Shown here: positions 11,305-23,571 of the stretch, piece after piece
Numbering within the stretch: position 1 is the stretch's first letter
Layout: each line of letters begins with the position of its first letter
Assembly (NCBI GenBank): GCA_036172665.1
Contig: CM069873.1
Location: 39,583,501-39,647,500, forward strand
Direction: 5' to 3'
DNA from: Prosopocoilus inquinatus
Taxonomy: Eukaryota > Arthropoda > Insecta > Coleoptera > Lucanidae
DNA length: 64,000 nt
The notes under the pieces: model-generated
What the model was told of the DNA's origin: nothing
The model's database searches: none
Seen by the model: the letters and a program-made list of their open reading frames with translations, nothing else
Made by a program: the position numbers and the translations under genes

Positions 11305-13735
11305 GATAAGGAACAATGAAAATAGCTTGATAGCAGATGGAAAAATTAGTGAGAGATCTTTCCAATTCACAACTGATACCGAAGCGAATGTGTCCATCAT
11401 AAGAACAGATCTTTTACCAAAATGGAAGCTAGCAAATAATGGAAAGGTATATCACATCCAAACAGCTACTGGCGAGGTTACTTCAGTTTGTGGTGAAGCC
11501 GAAATTGACATGAAGATTGGAAATATGAAATTCAGACACAGGGTGTTAGTGGCAGACATTGTTGACGACTTCATGCTGGGAGTGGACTTTATGAAGAAAA
11601 ACGGCTTGGTTGTAGATTTTTTTTTCGTACCAGAAACGCAGGGGAAACGCAGAAAACCCAATTTGAAGAAGCCGGTAAGAATCCGAAACATCATCCGACA
11701 CATAAGTACTCTATCTCTCACATAGAATCCATATGCACCAGGAAGAGATTCCAACTCTCACCTAATACTTGCCCGGCCCAGCGTCAAACGCTTTGTCAGA
11801 GCGCTCAACCAAGTCGGCTATGCAACTACTAATTAAATTAAAAGATAAAGTTCTGCAAATTGGATCTGAAGAAAACCTCTCCACGTTCCTGGAATCTATC
11901 TACAGTACTAAAAGTAATATTGGACGAAAGTGTAAACATTCCAGCCTTAACCGATAAGTTAATTCTGGCGAAGTTGGAAGGAAATTTTGGTAGCTATCCT
12001 GCCGGAATCATAGAGCCAACTGAGATCAGCAGAGTCAAGAAAGGAATTTTACTGGCTCTGACTCTGGTGAAGATCCAAGAAACAATTCCTATTCGTCTTG
12101 CAAATATCAACAGTTACCCAGCGACCATACCCAGCGGAACAGTGGTGGGCAAATGTGAAGCAATTGCTTCTGTGAACCACATTCAAGTAAACGATGCATC
12201 CACTCGGCATCAGTCTGACACTCTACCACCACTACTAGAGAAATTGCTAGAAGAGGTATCAACATCGTTAACACCCATGGAAACAGAAGACATAGGAGGA
12301 CTATTTCGAAAATTCAAAAGAATCTTCGCCTTTACCGATAAAGACTTAACACGGACGGACATTGTTCAGCACAGAATAAACACTGGCGATTCGAATCCAA
12401 TTCGTCAACTCGGACGAAAACTGCCGTTGGCCAGGAGAGAAGAGGCTAACAAGTTAATCAAGAAGATGCATGGAATTATTGAACCATCGCAAAGTCCGTT
12501 GGCATCTCCTGTTGTACTTGTAACTAAAAAGGATGGCAGCACGCGTTTCTGTGTGGACCAGAGGCGATTAAATGATATCACGAAAAAAGGATAGCTATCC
12601 CTTACCTCGGATTGATGACACAATTGACACCTTATCCGGAGCGAGATGGTTGTCTCCTCTGGACTTGAAAGGTGGCTATTGGCAAGTTGGAATGCATCCC
12701 GAAGACAAGGAAAAGACAGCCTTCACTGCAGGTACTGGTCTATGGCAGTTCAAGGTGATGCCTTTTGGTCTATCCAACGCCCCAACCACTTTTAAGTGAC
12801 TCATGTAATTGGTATTGCGTGGACTTAGCTGGAAGACTTGCCTCGTATACTTAGATGATGTGATTGTGGTTGAAAGAACCTTCAAAGAACACCTTGCAAA
12901 TCTGAGGAACGTTTTCCAAAGGACTGAAGAGGCAAAGCTAAAATTAAATTCCGCCAAATGCAAGTTTTTCCAGAAAGAAGTGAATTACCTTGGACATGTC
13001 ATCTCTGAGGCAGGAGTTGCGACCGATCCGGTCAAGATTTTAGCTGTCAAGAACTGGCCACCACCGAAGAATGTGCACGAATTAAGAAGTTTCTTGGGAC
13101 TCTGCACCTATTACAAACGATTCGTTAAGGACTTTGCAAAGGCAGCGAAACCTCTACATGCACTGACCGAAGGAAAACATTTTTCTGGAATGTGGACTGC
13201 CAAGAAGCCTTTGACAATCTGAAGGATCTTTTAATGACTGCTCCTATATTGTCTTATCCAAGATCAGAGGGCAAGTTTATTATTGATAGTGATGCTAGCA
13301 ACTACGGGATTGGAGGCGTATACTGTCACAAGTGCAAGACCAAGAGTCAGTAACACAAGAACGTGTTATTGGTTACTTCAGTAAAATTTTGTCGAAAACT
13401 GAAAGGAACTACTGTGTAACCAGAAAGGCTTCTAGCCATGGTGAAAACAACAGAACATTTTCACAAGTATCTTTACGGGCGACAGTTTCATCTTCGAACA
13501 GACCATGCAGCATTGAAGTGGTTGCTTCAGTTTAAGAACGTAGAAGGCCAGCTTGCCAGATGGATAGAAAAATTGCAGGAGTATGATTTTACAATCGAAC
13601 GTCGTCCAGGCTGTGTTTGCTCAATAGCAGAAAATAGAGAAGGGATAATTCCCATCAGAAGAACTGGCGTCGTAGTAGAGACAGGTGGCAAACCGAAACC
13701 ATTAAGAGAGAACAGCGAGAAGATCCTGAAATAAG
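11288..13735 (+). pseudogene. Gypsy A protease, RT and RNase H (broken)
   Basis: Aspartic protease is recognisable at 11360-11640, but the catalytic triad reads DTEA where El3 has DTGA. RT motifs follow in changing frames: FCVDQRRLND (about 12550), SPLDLKGGYWQVGMHPED (about 12655), VMPFGLSNAPTTF (about 12760) and the catalytic YLDDVIVV (about 12849). RNase H begins IIDSDASNYGIGGV at about 13281. Frame breaks are visible near 12590 (stop after an A run), 12797-12799 (in-frame TGA), 13220 and 13325. Neighbouring frames in El3 cover the same domains without interruption, which makes the order certain. The gene is dead. Confidence 0.85.
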
Positions 13736-13887
13736 AACCATAATCAATGGAAGGAAGGAAGGACAGCAACGTCCCACCTGAGCAGAGATATCGGGGAAGA
13801 ATCCAGTGTTTAAAACCTATTGGACACAATGGGATTCTCTGGAGTTGAAGAGTGGGTTGCTAGTGGAAAACACCTAATGGGAGTGAG

Positions 13888-14967
13888 ATGAAGGACCAAC
13901 TCGTGCTTCCAAGGGTAAGGGTAGCGGAGGCCCTGGAGGAAATTCACGACGGTACGTCCGGTGGACATTTGGGCATCAACAAGACATTGTCGAAAGTACG
14001 AGAAAGGTTCTACTGGGCGAAATGTAGAACTGATTTGGAAAATTGGTGTGCCAGGTATACTACTACTACATGTGCTGCAGTATCCGGACCCGCGAAAAAG
14101 ACTCTAGGAAAATTACACCCTTACAACGTTGGAGCATCATTCGAGAGGATTGCCATTGACATAGCCGGACCATTTCCAGAAACCAATCATGGAAACAAAT
14201 ACATTATGGTGGTGACTGATTTTTTCACCAAATGGCCAGAAGGTTATGCTTTGCCAAACCAAGAGTCAGTAACCGTTGTGAATGCCTTGATAGAGAATTG
14301 GATAACAAGATTTGGAGTACCCATGGAGATCCATTCCGACCGAGACAGGAACTTTGAAGGACACATTTTCCAGGAATTAACCAGGTTACTAGGCAATTTC
14401 AAAACGCGAACAACTCCCTTGCACCCACAGTCAGATGGAATGGTGGAGCGTTCCAATAGGACTTTGGAGAGACATCTGGCTAAAGCTGTTTCGAAGAACC
14501 AACGGGACTTGGACGAACATCTTCCCCTTTTCCTGATGGCATACCGTTCTGCAGAGCATGACACTACTAAACGGACTCCATACAGTGTCTTATTCGGAAG
14601 ACAAATCCGTCTGCCTTGTGACTTAAAATTTGGACAACCAGAAACTCGACTGGAACTAAGTGAATACTCGCAAGAACTCGAACGCCGTTTAATGAACACT
14701 CACGAATACGTCCGACGTAACATCAGTTTGGCGACAGACAAAACGAAGACCCGCTACGATCAACGAGCCAATGAAACAAGATTCCAAGAAGGGGACCAGG
14801 TGTGGCTGTACAACCCCAGAAGGACTCGTGGTCTGTGCCCCAAACTACAGACGCCTTGGGATGGACCCTATCAAATAATTAAGAGGATCAATGATGTGGT
14901 CTATGGGATACAAAAGCTACCTCGTGGGAAGATGAAAGTGATCCACGTCAACCGTTTGGCTCCGTAG
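13888..14967 (+). pseudogene. Gypsy A integrase
   Basis: An uninterrupted frame of 359 codons encodes the HHCC region (HDGTSGGHLGINK, then a damaged Cys pair), the DDE core with D in IAIDIAGPF, D in EIHSDRDRNF and E in SDGMVERSNR, and the C-terminal chromatin-proximal GPY/F-type module (WDGPYQIIKRI). The zinc-binding CxxC has become CARYTTTTC: a Cys is replaced by Tyr and an ACT microsatellite has lengthened the loop, so zinc binding is doubtful. The frame stops at HVNRLAP, 34 bp before the LTR. Unlike C2 and El3 there is no macro domain or CCCH finger after it. Although open, it belongs to a dead element. Confidence 0.88.
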
Positions 14968-15001
14968 TCTGTTCGGGACGAACAGAACTAAGAGGGGGCA
15001 G

Positions 15002-16229
15002 TGTTACAGCCGTCACGCGCAAACAGATCTATTTTTAGCATCAGTACGCCACCTTGCGTCAGAAAACATGACTGGAAACTACACGATCATTCTAGTATGT
15101 TGGAGCAACAGAGGGTTCTGCTATATAAGCCGTACTAAGACACTCGATCTCTGTCTAAGGACACAGGTACTGCCATCATATGGTTTTGACACTTGACAGT
15201 GGGTATTTGACCTTGAACAAGCGGGTTGTCAAAAAGACAAACTGAATATTTTATGTAAATCAGAACTTAGAAAAATTTTTGTCCAAATCGTTTTTGATTG
15301 CAGTGAGAACCTACTGCAATGTCAGGTCAAAAAGCGATCAGAACGTAAATGTAAGGCAAATCATTTTAATTTCTATGTTATTAACGACAAGAATAAGTTT
15401 ATAATAAACGAAGAATAATTTTACAATAAATCTAGACGTTAACGATGCGAATATGACACAATAAACCGAAAAGTAACCAAAGAGCTTACGTGAGTATATT
15501 AGAAGCTTTCCAGGTAAAATATTATGTTTACTTAAATCCCGAAATCTTTAAACGATTGACCATATAAACAGAAGTTTCAGTAATTTAGCTGTTAACTTTG
15601 AAATTAAAAATTGTGGACTGATTGTAATTTTTCATCATGTTCCGTGGGTAAGCTATTAGGTTCTGGATAATGGGACTTGGAAAATAATTGGATTTAGGGA
15701 ATTCCAAAAACATTTAGGATAAAAATGGATCCAGTCCAGAAACCATAGATAATACCTGACAAAAAAGATACTTTTTAGGCAGAACTTTCCCATTTATTAT
15801 GTCATACTGCTTCGTAGTCGCTTAACTTTATTATAAATTTATACTTTGTCTCAAGAAAATGGAAATTGAAACAATTTTGCGTCCCTTTTCATCTTGATAT
15901 ACATAAAATATTCCAATTTGTCATTTTTGACAATTGATTTGTTCAAGGTCAAATACCCACTGTCAAGTGTCAAAACCATATGATGGCAGTACCTATGTCC
16001 TTAGACAGAGATCGAGTGCCTTAAGCCGTACGATCCGTCAGGAGTGATAGTTATGAAGTTAGCGAGCGAAGGATTCGTACCTCGAATAAATAGAAAGTAC
16101 ATTTTGTAAAAGTGTTATTTGATAGACAAGCTCATTACAACTGTGTCGCTAATTGCGTAAAGCGACAACTTTGAATTACAATGTTCTGAAATTTAACGAC
16201 TATAATTTGTGAACCCCAAATTCGTAACA
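15002..16229 (+). mobile_element. Gypsy A 3' LTR, split by a DNA element
   Basis: It starts TGTTACAGCC after the polypurine tract AAGAGGGGGCAG and ends TTCGTAACA. Removing 15136-16023 and one copy of the 8-bp duplication leaves 332 bp, exactly the length of the 5' LTR. Confidence 0.9.
15136..16023. mobile_element. Long-TIR DNA element, copy 2
   Basis: This 888-bp element has ends TAAGACACTCGATCTCTGTC and ...CGAGTGCCTTA, inverted repeats of more than 100 bp, and a perfect 8-bp target duplication AGCCGTAC (15128-15135 and 16024-16031). It is homologous to 2512-4707, but where that copy has a 1.2-kb array this one has only an 80-bp collapsed unit (15266-15345). It has no coding capacity and depends on a transposase elsewhere. 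Confidence 0.9.
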
Positions 16230-17757
16230 GTATGTAATCATAAATTTCTCTTCAACATACAATCTTAATCAAATTGAAGTTATATGATTGTCATATATGT
16301 TATTTCTTTATTTTATAAAACTCCCCAGAATTGCTCCTGCAATGCAAGAAAAATAGGTTCGGTTCTACAGTTGCAATAAAACTTCAGCTGATCGAAATAA
16401 AAATACTGTGTAAATATAAATAAAATTAATATTTCGGAACCCCTCCTATAATTTTATGTCGCTCCGTTTATAGCGCCGAGTATGATTTTTTTCTCATAAA
16501 ATGATTTCATTATTGTTTAGGCTGTTTTCGCGACCCTCCTATAATATCACCGCAACCCGCAGATTGAGAAACGATGCTCTATATTACCGTAAAGTTTAGT
16601 CAAATATGTATTAAATTTAATAATAATATAATAAGGTGTCCCGTTTAAGAAAACCTAGTAAAATAAACATATGTATACATTTTAGGATATTTTTCAAATT
16701 GAATATTGTTCTAACATTAGCGTAAAATTTAAAAAACAAATTTTTGATAAACATCTGATATATAACCTCAAATAAGTACCAATTTATATTTATACCTTTA
16801 TAATAAATTGGCCTACGCTTAATTGCTAATCAAATACAATAATAATTTTTTTTTTAATTATTTAATTATTTTTTAATTAATCAAATACAATAAACTTAAT
16901 TTTTACAAACTATTTAAAAATTAGGAATCATAATCTTAAATAATACAGAGTGTTCTTTTACTGTGTGCAAATACTTAAACCTGCAATATATCACCATAAA
17001 TGGCAACGATTGAACTCGTACGTTCTTAATAAAAATGTAATAGTTTTCGAGAAAAATGCAGTGGCAGATTTTTACTAAACCGTTTGAGAACTGCTGGCAT
17101 AGCTAAAAATGGAACGCGGCCACTTAAATTAAATGTAATAGTTTTCGAAAAAAATGCAAAATACAAGTTTAAGTATTTTAAGTTAATTAGTGTAATTCAA
17201 GAAGCTGCGGTACGTAATTGCCGAACAAATTAAAAGCGCAGTACAAACAAATTGTAATTTCTCATTCCATATTATTTTTAAAAGAATTATAAATATAATA
17301 GAGTAAAAAAGAAGTAATACTTTCGTAGCTAGCAGCGAGATTGCAGCAAAAGTTTATTTACGTAAAAAGGCGAAGGAACATTTTTAACGCGCTTGCCTAA
17401 TTGGTGCATACATTTTCATCGATAGTTGATATCGTAAAACAAATAAATCAAATATTATTTCGCTCATTGAATTAAAATAAATAAAATTTTAAATAAAATA
17501 ATTAATAAACGATATCAGTGATTATTATTACGAAACTCTGCGTTGAACATCGAGTGCGGTATTGGTGGGCGTATTCATACCGAGAAGAAGGCGAAGTTGA
17601 CCTTCCTATTTTTCTCGCATATTTCAGCGGTTCCAAACAAGTGGTCCATCCGAAATTTTTTGGCTATGATACGGTAGCCACCAAAAAATACCCGCAGAAG
17701 GTAGAATTTCGTGTAATTACACTGAGGTTTTTTTATTTGCATACAGTAAAAGATCAT
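16230..17757. other. AT-rich stretch without recognisable gene
   Basis: Two short direct repeats are visible: TAATCAAATACAATA (about 16827 and 16879) and AATGTAATAGTTTTCGA (about 17034 and 17132). No protein motif was found; the 98-codon open frame from 17518 has no recognisable domain. Confidence 0.4.
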
Positions 17758-17821
17758 GTTACCGTTCAATTTCTGCCCGACCCCGAATCACCCTGTATAT
17801 TGTTTATCGTGTAATATTTTC
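17758..17821 (+). repeat. Possible LTR-start fragment of Gypsy D
   Basis: TGTTACCG followed by CCCGAATCACCCTGTATATT matches the first bases of the LTR at 20990 (TGTTACCC then CCCGAATCACCCTGTATATT). It sits directly before a truncated pol fragment, as if a deletion joined an LTR start to pol. The match is short, so this stays tentative. Confidence 0.35.
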
Positions 17822-19903
17822 GCAGACCGCCCCAGAGAACTCTTTACGTTTCGCCGATTTTTCGACAAACATCTCGAAGTACTTTCCGAAATCCGTAAAC
17901 GCCTGACGGAGGCGGGACTAACCCTGAATCAGGACAAATGTAAGTTCTGCCTGAGCGAACTGAAATACCTCGGCTACGTGGTAGATCGACAGGGACTTCA
18001 TGTCGACCCTGAAAAAGTCCATCTTACAGATGCCAAAGCCAACAACTGTCAGGGAAGTCCGTCGTCTAATTGGAACTGCCTCATGGTATCGCAGATTTAT
18101 ACCCGGCTTTCAATTCATTATCGCTCCTCTGACTAATCTCCTTAAGAAAAATTCTAAGCATCGTTGGGATGAAACCTGCGATGACGCTTGGGAAAAGATT
18201 CGTGAACATCTGGTTTCTGCTCCAGTCTTATCGTGCCCTGATTTTTTTAAGGAATTTGTCATCCAAACTGATGCATCAGACTATGGTGTTGGAGCTGTAC
18301 TCACTCAACAACAGGAGGAAGGTGAGAAGGTCATTTGTTATTTGAGTCGTTCTTTAATCCGTACCGAACGCAACTATTCCACCATGGAAAAAGAACTTCT
18401 TGCGATGTTATGGACAATTGAAAAACTTAGGCCCTATGTTGAAGGTCCATACTTCACTGTTATTACCGATCATCATTCCCTGTTATGGTTGAACCGACTT
18501 CAGAATCCCTCTGGTCGTTTGAGTCGATGGGCCGTGCGCCTCCAACAATATGACTTCAGTGTTGTGCATCGCAAAGGGAAAGATCACGTTGTCCCTGACA
18601 TGCTTTCTCGTGCTGTTCCTGTAATCGATTCCATCGATTATGAAAACATCAAGAACAGTTGTATTTACATCTTCTGAAAAAAATTCAGTCGACTCCCGGA
18701 AAATTCCCAAATTTCAGAGTGGAGGGAAAAGTAATGTACAAGTTTGTTACGAATACTTACTATCGTATGTCTGAGGAAGAACCTCAATGGAAGCCCGTTG
18801 TCCCGAAGGAATCTCGGTTGAAAATTCTTCAGGAATTACACGATTCCTCAACTAGTGGTCATCTGGGAATCTGTAAGACCGGATCGTTCAAACGTACTAT
18901 TGGCCTAAAATGCATGCGGATGTGGTAAAGTATATCCACCGGTGTCAGACGTGTCTTCGTACCAAACCCGACCAAAGAACTCCTGCTGGCCTGATGGGAG
19001 GTCACTCGAAAATCACACGTCCTTGGGAGGTCATTAGTATCGATCTTGTTGGTCCACTGCCTAGATCTTCTCGAGGGTACCAGTATATCTTGGTAGCAAC
19101 GGACTGCTTCAGTAAGTTCACCCTATGTTTCCCCCTTCGAAAGGCCACTGCCCCTAAGATCATCCAGCATATCGAGGAAAACATCTTTCTCGTCTTTGGT
19201 GTGCCTCGCACCATTATTTCAGATAATGGAGTCCAATTTAAATCTAAGGAATATCAAAAACTCTTGACGGCCTATCAGGTACGCTCAGCATACACAACGT
19301 ACTATCATCCAAAAGCAAACCCTGTCGAACGCGTGAACCGCGTGATTAAGTCCGTGTTGACTTCTTATGTGGTGGAGGATCATTGTTAATGGGATCTCTT
19401 CCTGCCTAAGGTTGCTTGTGCTTTGAGAACGGTGCGTCATGAGGTTACTGGTGTGACTCCATATTTCCTGAATTTTGGACGTGAAATGTGTCTCAAGGGT
19501 AATTTGACCCCGATTCCTAACCCCGAAAAAAATTAAACCAGTTAAGTTGGAAGTTGTTCCTCAAGATCCGACGGATCTTCAATCTCGTACCGGCAAATTT
19601 GCGGTTATTTATAAAGAAGTTCAAGGAAGGTTGCAAAAAGCCTATGAGAAGCCCAAAGGTCGTTATGAACTCCGTAGGCGAAGTGTAGTTTACCAACCCG
19701 ATCAGCGGGTGTGGCGTAAAAATTTTGTGTTGTCCGATGCTTCCAAGCATTTCGCGGCCAAGCTGGGCGATAAGTTTGTTGGACCTTTCCTTGTTCATCG
19801 ACATGTGTCCACGGACACTTACGAACGTAAGGACCATGAAGGTAACATACTTCCTGGTACGTGGAATACAGAACATCTCAAACCTGATTCCCCTGATGGG
19901 TAG
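17822..19903 (+). pseudogene. Gypsy D pol remnant (RT end, RNase H, integrase)
   Basis: A Ty3/Gypsy pol of a different lineage from Gypsy A, C2 and El2. The fragment starts in the RT thumb (KHLEVLSEIRKRLTEAGLTL, KYLGYVVDRQGLHVDPEKV), with the catalytic palm missing. RNase H follows (FVIQTDASDYGVGAVLTQQ at about 18257, TDHHSLLWL), then integrase (CQTCLRTKP, D in SIDLVGPL, D in ISDNGVQF, E in NPVERVNR) and a C-terminal basic region ending HLKPDSPDG. Frame breaks occur near 18020, 18677, 18910 and 19388 (in-frame stop). The 5' truncation plus several breaks make it inactive. Confidence 0.85.
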
Positions 19904-20056
19904 ATTTGCTTGCTTCTTTTTTTTCTCGGCCTGCGGGATGGGTCCCTTAGATTTCTCCCGACCTATCTTCTGCGTGGAGTAAAAGGCTCCTAAAAGAATC
20001 AGTCCCAATTCCTCTTAACACCTTTGGAATTGAACGTCTTCGGATGTTCACGTGTG

Positions 20057-20194
20057 ATGGAGCGACTTTTCGATCAGTCTCGTCGTTTGCGAGAAGTCGC
20101 CTTGCAGTTTGCGAAAATTGTGGGAATGACAAGGAAGTTGGATCTCGTGAAGACTCTTCTTGCCCTCTCTTTCCGTGAACTTCGCTATAAGTGA
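20057..20194 (+). CDS. Possible small ORF downstream of Gypsy D pol
   Basis: A 45-codon frame starting MERLFDQSRRLREVALQF is amphipathic and rich in Leu, Arg and Lys, consistent with a helix. It lies between the integrase end and the LTR of Gypsy D. I do not recognise it; length and position alone do not prove that it is translated. Confidence 0.2.
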   Translation: MERLFDQSRRLREVALQFAKIVGMTRKLDLVKTLLALSFRELRYK

Positions 20195-20989
20195 CGTCTG
20201 ACAGGCCTCGCGATTGTGACGTTAAATGCCTCTATCCACCTGCACATTGCTTTCCTTTCTTCTTGTTTCAACCCTTTCTTCTACTCTAACTCTTCCCCTT
20301 TCGGATTGATCAGCTCGGCTCTGCCGACTCTGGGATATCTCTTAGCACCCGCCAGAGCGTGTGGGAGTTCCGAGCGTGCTGGATCCCGTGAAGGTATCGC
20401 TTGCCCTCTATCTCTGACGTACCGCTATCGGATGTTCCTCAGAGGAACCAGGACTGTAGTATGGTGCGTTCCGATTGGAGGACTTTTACTTTCCTGTCGT
20501 CTGTCTTCCTCAACTTTTCTCTTTATTTCTGCTCCCCCCCCCTTAACCTCTACCTTTTTGGGTGCCTTTTTGAGATTTGTTTTCCTTTGAATTTTTACTT
20601 ATTACCCGGTTTCGAATTTCTTTGATTTACTTTTTCTGAACTTGGAAAACCACCCGGTTGTGATTTCTTTGAGTTTTGTCCGCGGCTTCGGCCGAATCCC
20701 GTTTTGGTTTGAATTTTTCCCGCGCTTTGGCCAAATTTTTCGTCGTTTATTATATTTTTCCCGCAATCTTTGACTATGAGTTTCCGTTCGCGTTTGTTGT
20801 CCGTCCGTTTGGGTCGTCCCGTTTGTCATTTCCCCCCGTTTTTTTGTTTCATGCGTATCTTCACCCCTTTCTTGCCTTGCTGCAGATCTTGGTCGTTCAA
20901 ATTGTGCTTTTGGTCTTAGGACCGCTTCCATCTGGCTTACTATAGAAATTTTACCTGTGGCAAAATTTCTACCGTAGTAAGAGGAGGAT
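20195..20989 (+). other. Gypsy D 3' non-coding region
   Basis: Pyrimidine-rich, higher-GC sequence between pol and the LTR. Near its end TAGAAATTTT...AAAATTTCTA (20943-20971) forms a 10-bp hairpin, followed by the purine tract AAGAGGAGGAT that would act as PPT. Confidence 0.5.
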
Positions 20990-22118
20990 TGTTACCCGAG
21001 CCCGAATCACCCTGTATATTGTTTACCGTTGTTTTCGATCGAATAAATTCTTTATTTAGCAATTTTAGAATTACGTATTATTGCACCATATTTCAAAATC
21101 AGCGTCTGCGTTCCATGTAGAAATTGACCCCCGGCATTTAAGCCCATTGGTTCTCATTGACGTAAGATTCTGTAGCGGTTGGTGGTTGCATTTCACCTCT
21201 TCTTTTTCTGTTACCCCGTCTCTTTTCCACCCGCCCGCTCGGAGCGATTTCAAAACTCAATTTACACTGCATCTCTCGACGTAACAGCACGTTTCGCGTT
21301 GGTGAATTTTTGTGTGTGTTTTCGTCCAAAATTTGTGTTGGGGAATTCAGTTGCAACCTTATTGCTGAATCATTTCGTTGAGTCGACAATTATTATTAAT
21401 GCAATTGCATTGTCTACGCCTGTTCCCCCAAGTTGCTCTGTGAACAGGTGAGTCCACTCGTTGATGTTTTGATTCGCTTCGAATGTTTCTATCGTGTACT
21501 TTTCTTCCTTACAGGCTTTACCCTTTACTCGTCACGCTTTACCCCTTTACGTTTACGTTTACGCTGTATCCATTGTCTTCCCGTTTGCCGTAACTTCACG
21601 TCTACATTTACATTGACGTACCTCCGTTGGATCTTCTTGTTTCGGCTGCAATCGCCGCATTCGCGGGGACATTTCTCTCGGCGTCTATTCACGCCGACCG
21701 GAGTTCCCCGGGACTTGGATACGCCCCGACCGGCAACGTGCCCCAGCTCTCTTCCCCTCTCCGGCGGGAAGCACGACGCATGACGCCTCCGTTGGATGTC
21801 TCCACTACGTAATCAGATCGGACAAAGTTATTAATTATTATTTTTATTTCCCATTTCCACGAAAAGCATGTGCGCTCTTCAAGTTAATTTTGTTTACCTT
21901 TTCTCTACATTTTTGCGCGGCACGACAAGTTAATTTTAATTTCGTTTAATATAAATTTACTTACGCTTAGTTTATTTGTACGCCCGTTGCGGTGGTGTTT
22001 TTAATTTGATGACTGTGTATATATATATTTCTTTGTAAATAAATCAAAGTGTTGTAAATATCCTGGATGAGTCGCGTTTTCTTGATTTTTCCCGCGGTCC
22101 CCTATAGCCAAAAAATCA
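20990..22118 (+). mobile_element. Gypsy D LTR (about 1.13 kb) with PBS after it
   Basis: TGTTACCC follows a polypurine tract, and the likely end ...AATCA is followed after two bases by TGGCGCC (22121-22127), a typical Gypsy primer-binding site. The LTR therefore has 3'-type sequence on its left and 5'-type sequence on its right. The body after the PBS is only about 230 bp before repeat R. The exact 3' edge is inferred from the PBS, since the partner LTR is absent. Confidence 0.65.
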
Positions 22119-22357
22119 AGTGGCGCCTTTCTTTTTTATTTTGTTTGTAACGATTTCGTACATACCCACTGGGGCTGGCCGGCGACGCCGAAACGTCTGT
22201 CACGGCGATCACTTGCAGATACCTAAGCAGGTAGGTAGTAAGCACCCTTTACATATATGTTTGTATACGGTAAATGAAACAGAAAACAATAGCCTTTGGA
22301 ATAAATTCCTAAATTCAATTAATAATTAAAAATTAAAAATGAAAACATTTCTTATAC

Positions 22358-22830
22358 AGTGATCGGCAAAAAGTCGGCATCAAATGGGAAAAATCTTTAT
22401 TTTTCATTTTTCGAAAAACTTTTTACGGCAAGAGTTTCTACTTGTTTCAAAACCTATTTAGCCCCTATCAGATATACCGAGTAATTTGTACTTATTTAGA
22501 AAATAGAGTCGAAATCTTAAAATTGTTATTCCTCGTAACGTGGTTAAGATTTCAATGAAATTTCTTTAAATTGGGTTAGTTTTAGCTTATTGGATAATGT
22601 GAAAGCCAAAACTTAACTTCAGAATTTAATAATTTGTAGGGTGAAAACTGCAAAAAATTATAATTGGAAAAAAATAAGAAAGATTAATTATAGTTTCAGA
22701 TATTTGATTATTTACCGAATAGTAATATTTTTGCATACTTTTTACCTTTTTGATGCAAAGTGCTTTCCAGGAGAAACATTTTTCAAACATAATTGAAACT
22801 TGAAAAATCGTAGAAAGTAGGGAGTTTTCC
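22358..22830 (+). repeat. Dispersed repeat R, copy 4
   Basis: It starts TA-CAGTGATCGGC and follows copies 1-3 (ATCAAATGGGAAAAATCTTT, AACCTATTTAGCCCCTATCA). It ends within about 40 bp of the Penelope-like fragment. Non-coding. Confidence 0.7.
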
Positions 22831-22865
22831 CTCGTCATATAATTGAACCTTTAAAAAGAGCGTAA

Positions 22866-23561
22866 GATAAATCATGTTACAAAATTGACAGATACGTATC
22901 AGATTTTGCTAATAAAATTCTTTCATATGAAATAGAGGTAACTTTCAAAGTTCTTACCAAATTAACTTGGAAATTAGATTACACCTTAGGTCAGTTAAGT
23001 AATTTTCTTGATAATATCACATTGACTAATTTTCTAAATTTTGAAAATAAAAAAAATGAAAAATATTTTAATAAAATTCGATTGACACAGATTAAAAAGT
23101 TAGATAATCTTATTTCTATTAGAGATAAAAATTTTTACATTAAATTTGATCAAAATATAATAAATAAGTGGCTTGTAAATTATACAAATACTGAGATTCC
23201 ATCAAATTTAAAATACATTTTCGCTTTAGGCAAAAAATTTTCATTACCTTATTTTCATAAACAACAAGTAGATTTCTTAAAAGTATTAAGTAGCTTAGAG
23301 TTTGGTATAAAATCTTTAGATTCACCTTCAAAAATACAAATAAGAAATAAAGTTTGTTCTAATTTTTTAAATTATATTAGAAATATTAATAAAACTTTTG
23401 AAAAATCAAAGTATAAGATTCTTATTAAAGATGTTTTGTCTTGTAAAAAATTTCTTAAAGATAACCCTAATATTATTGTTACTACGGTTGATAAAAGTAA
23501 TGGAACCGTTTTAATTGATAAAACTGATTATTTTTCAAAAGTTCAAACTGATGCTGTCTGA
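22866..23561 (+). pseudogene. Penelope-like element, N-terminal ORF fragment
   Basis: The frame is open from 22866 and contains LKYIFALGKKFSLPYF and NIIVTTVDKSNGTVLIDKTD, matching the region before the RT core of Penelope-like elements (the ALGLKF...P and KADKG..VVi.dk.DY motifs). The stop at 23559-23561 looks like the result of a small frameshift, because MLSDNTY, another motif expected next in this family, follows in a different frame. The LTR of Gypsy C2 then cuts the gene at 23572. The RT core and GIY-YIG endonuclease are missing, and the sequence beyond C2 (30025 on) is not the continuation. Confidence 0.75.
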
Positions 23562-23571
23562 TAATACATAT

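Noticed and set aside
17518..17814. 98-codon open frame before the Gypsy D pol remnant
   Set aside because: No recognisable motif, and its end overlaps the repeated LTR-start-like sequence.
20216..21812. Several open frames of 60-124 codons in the Gypsy D 3' region and LTR
   Set aside because: They lie in pyrimidine-rich non-coding and LTR sequence, are mostly Phe/Leu/Ser/Pro-rich and overlap on both strands.
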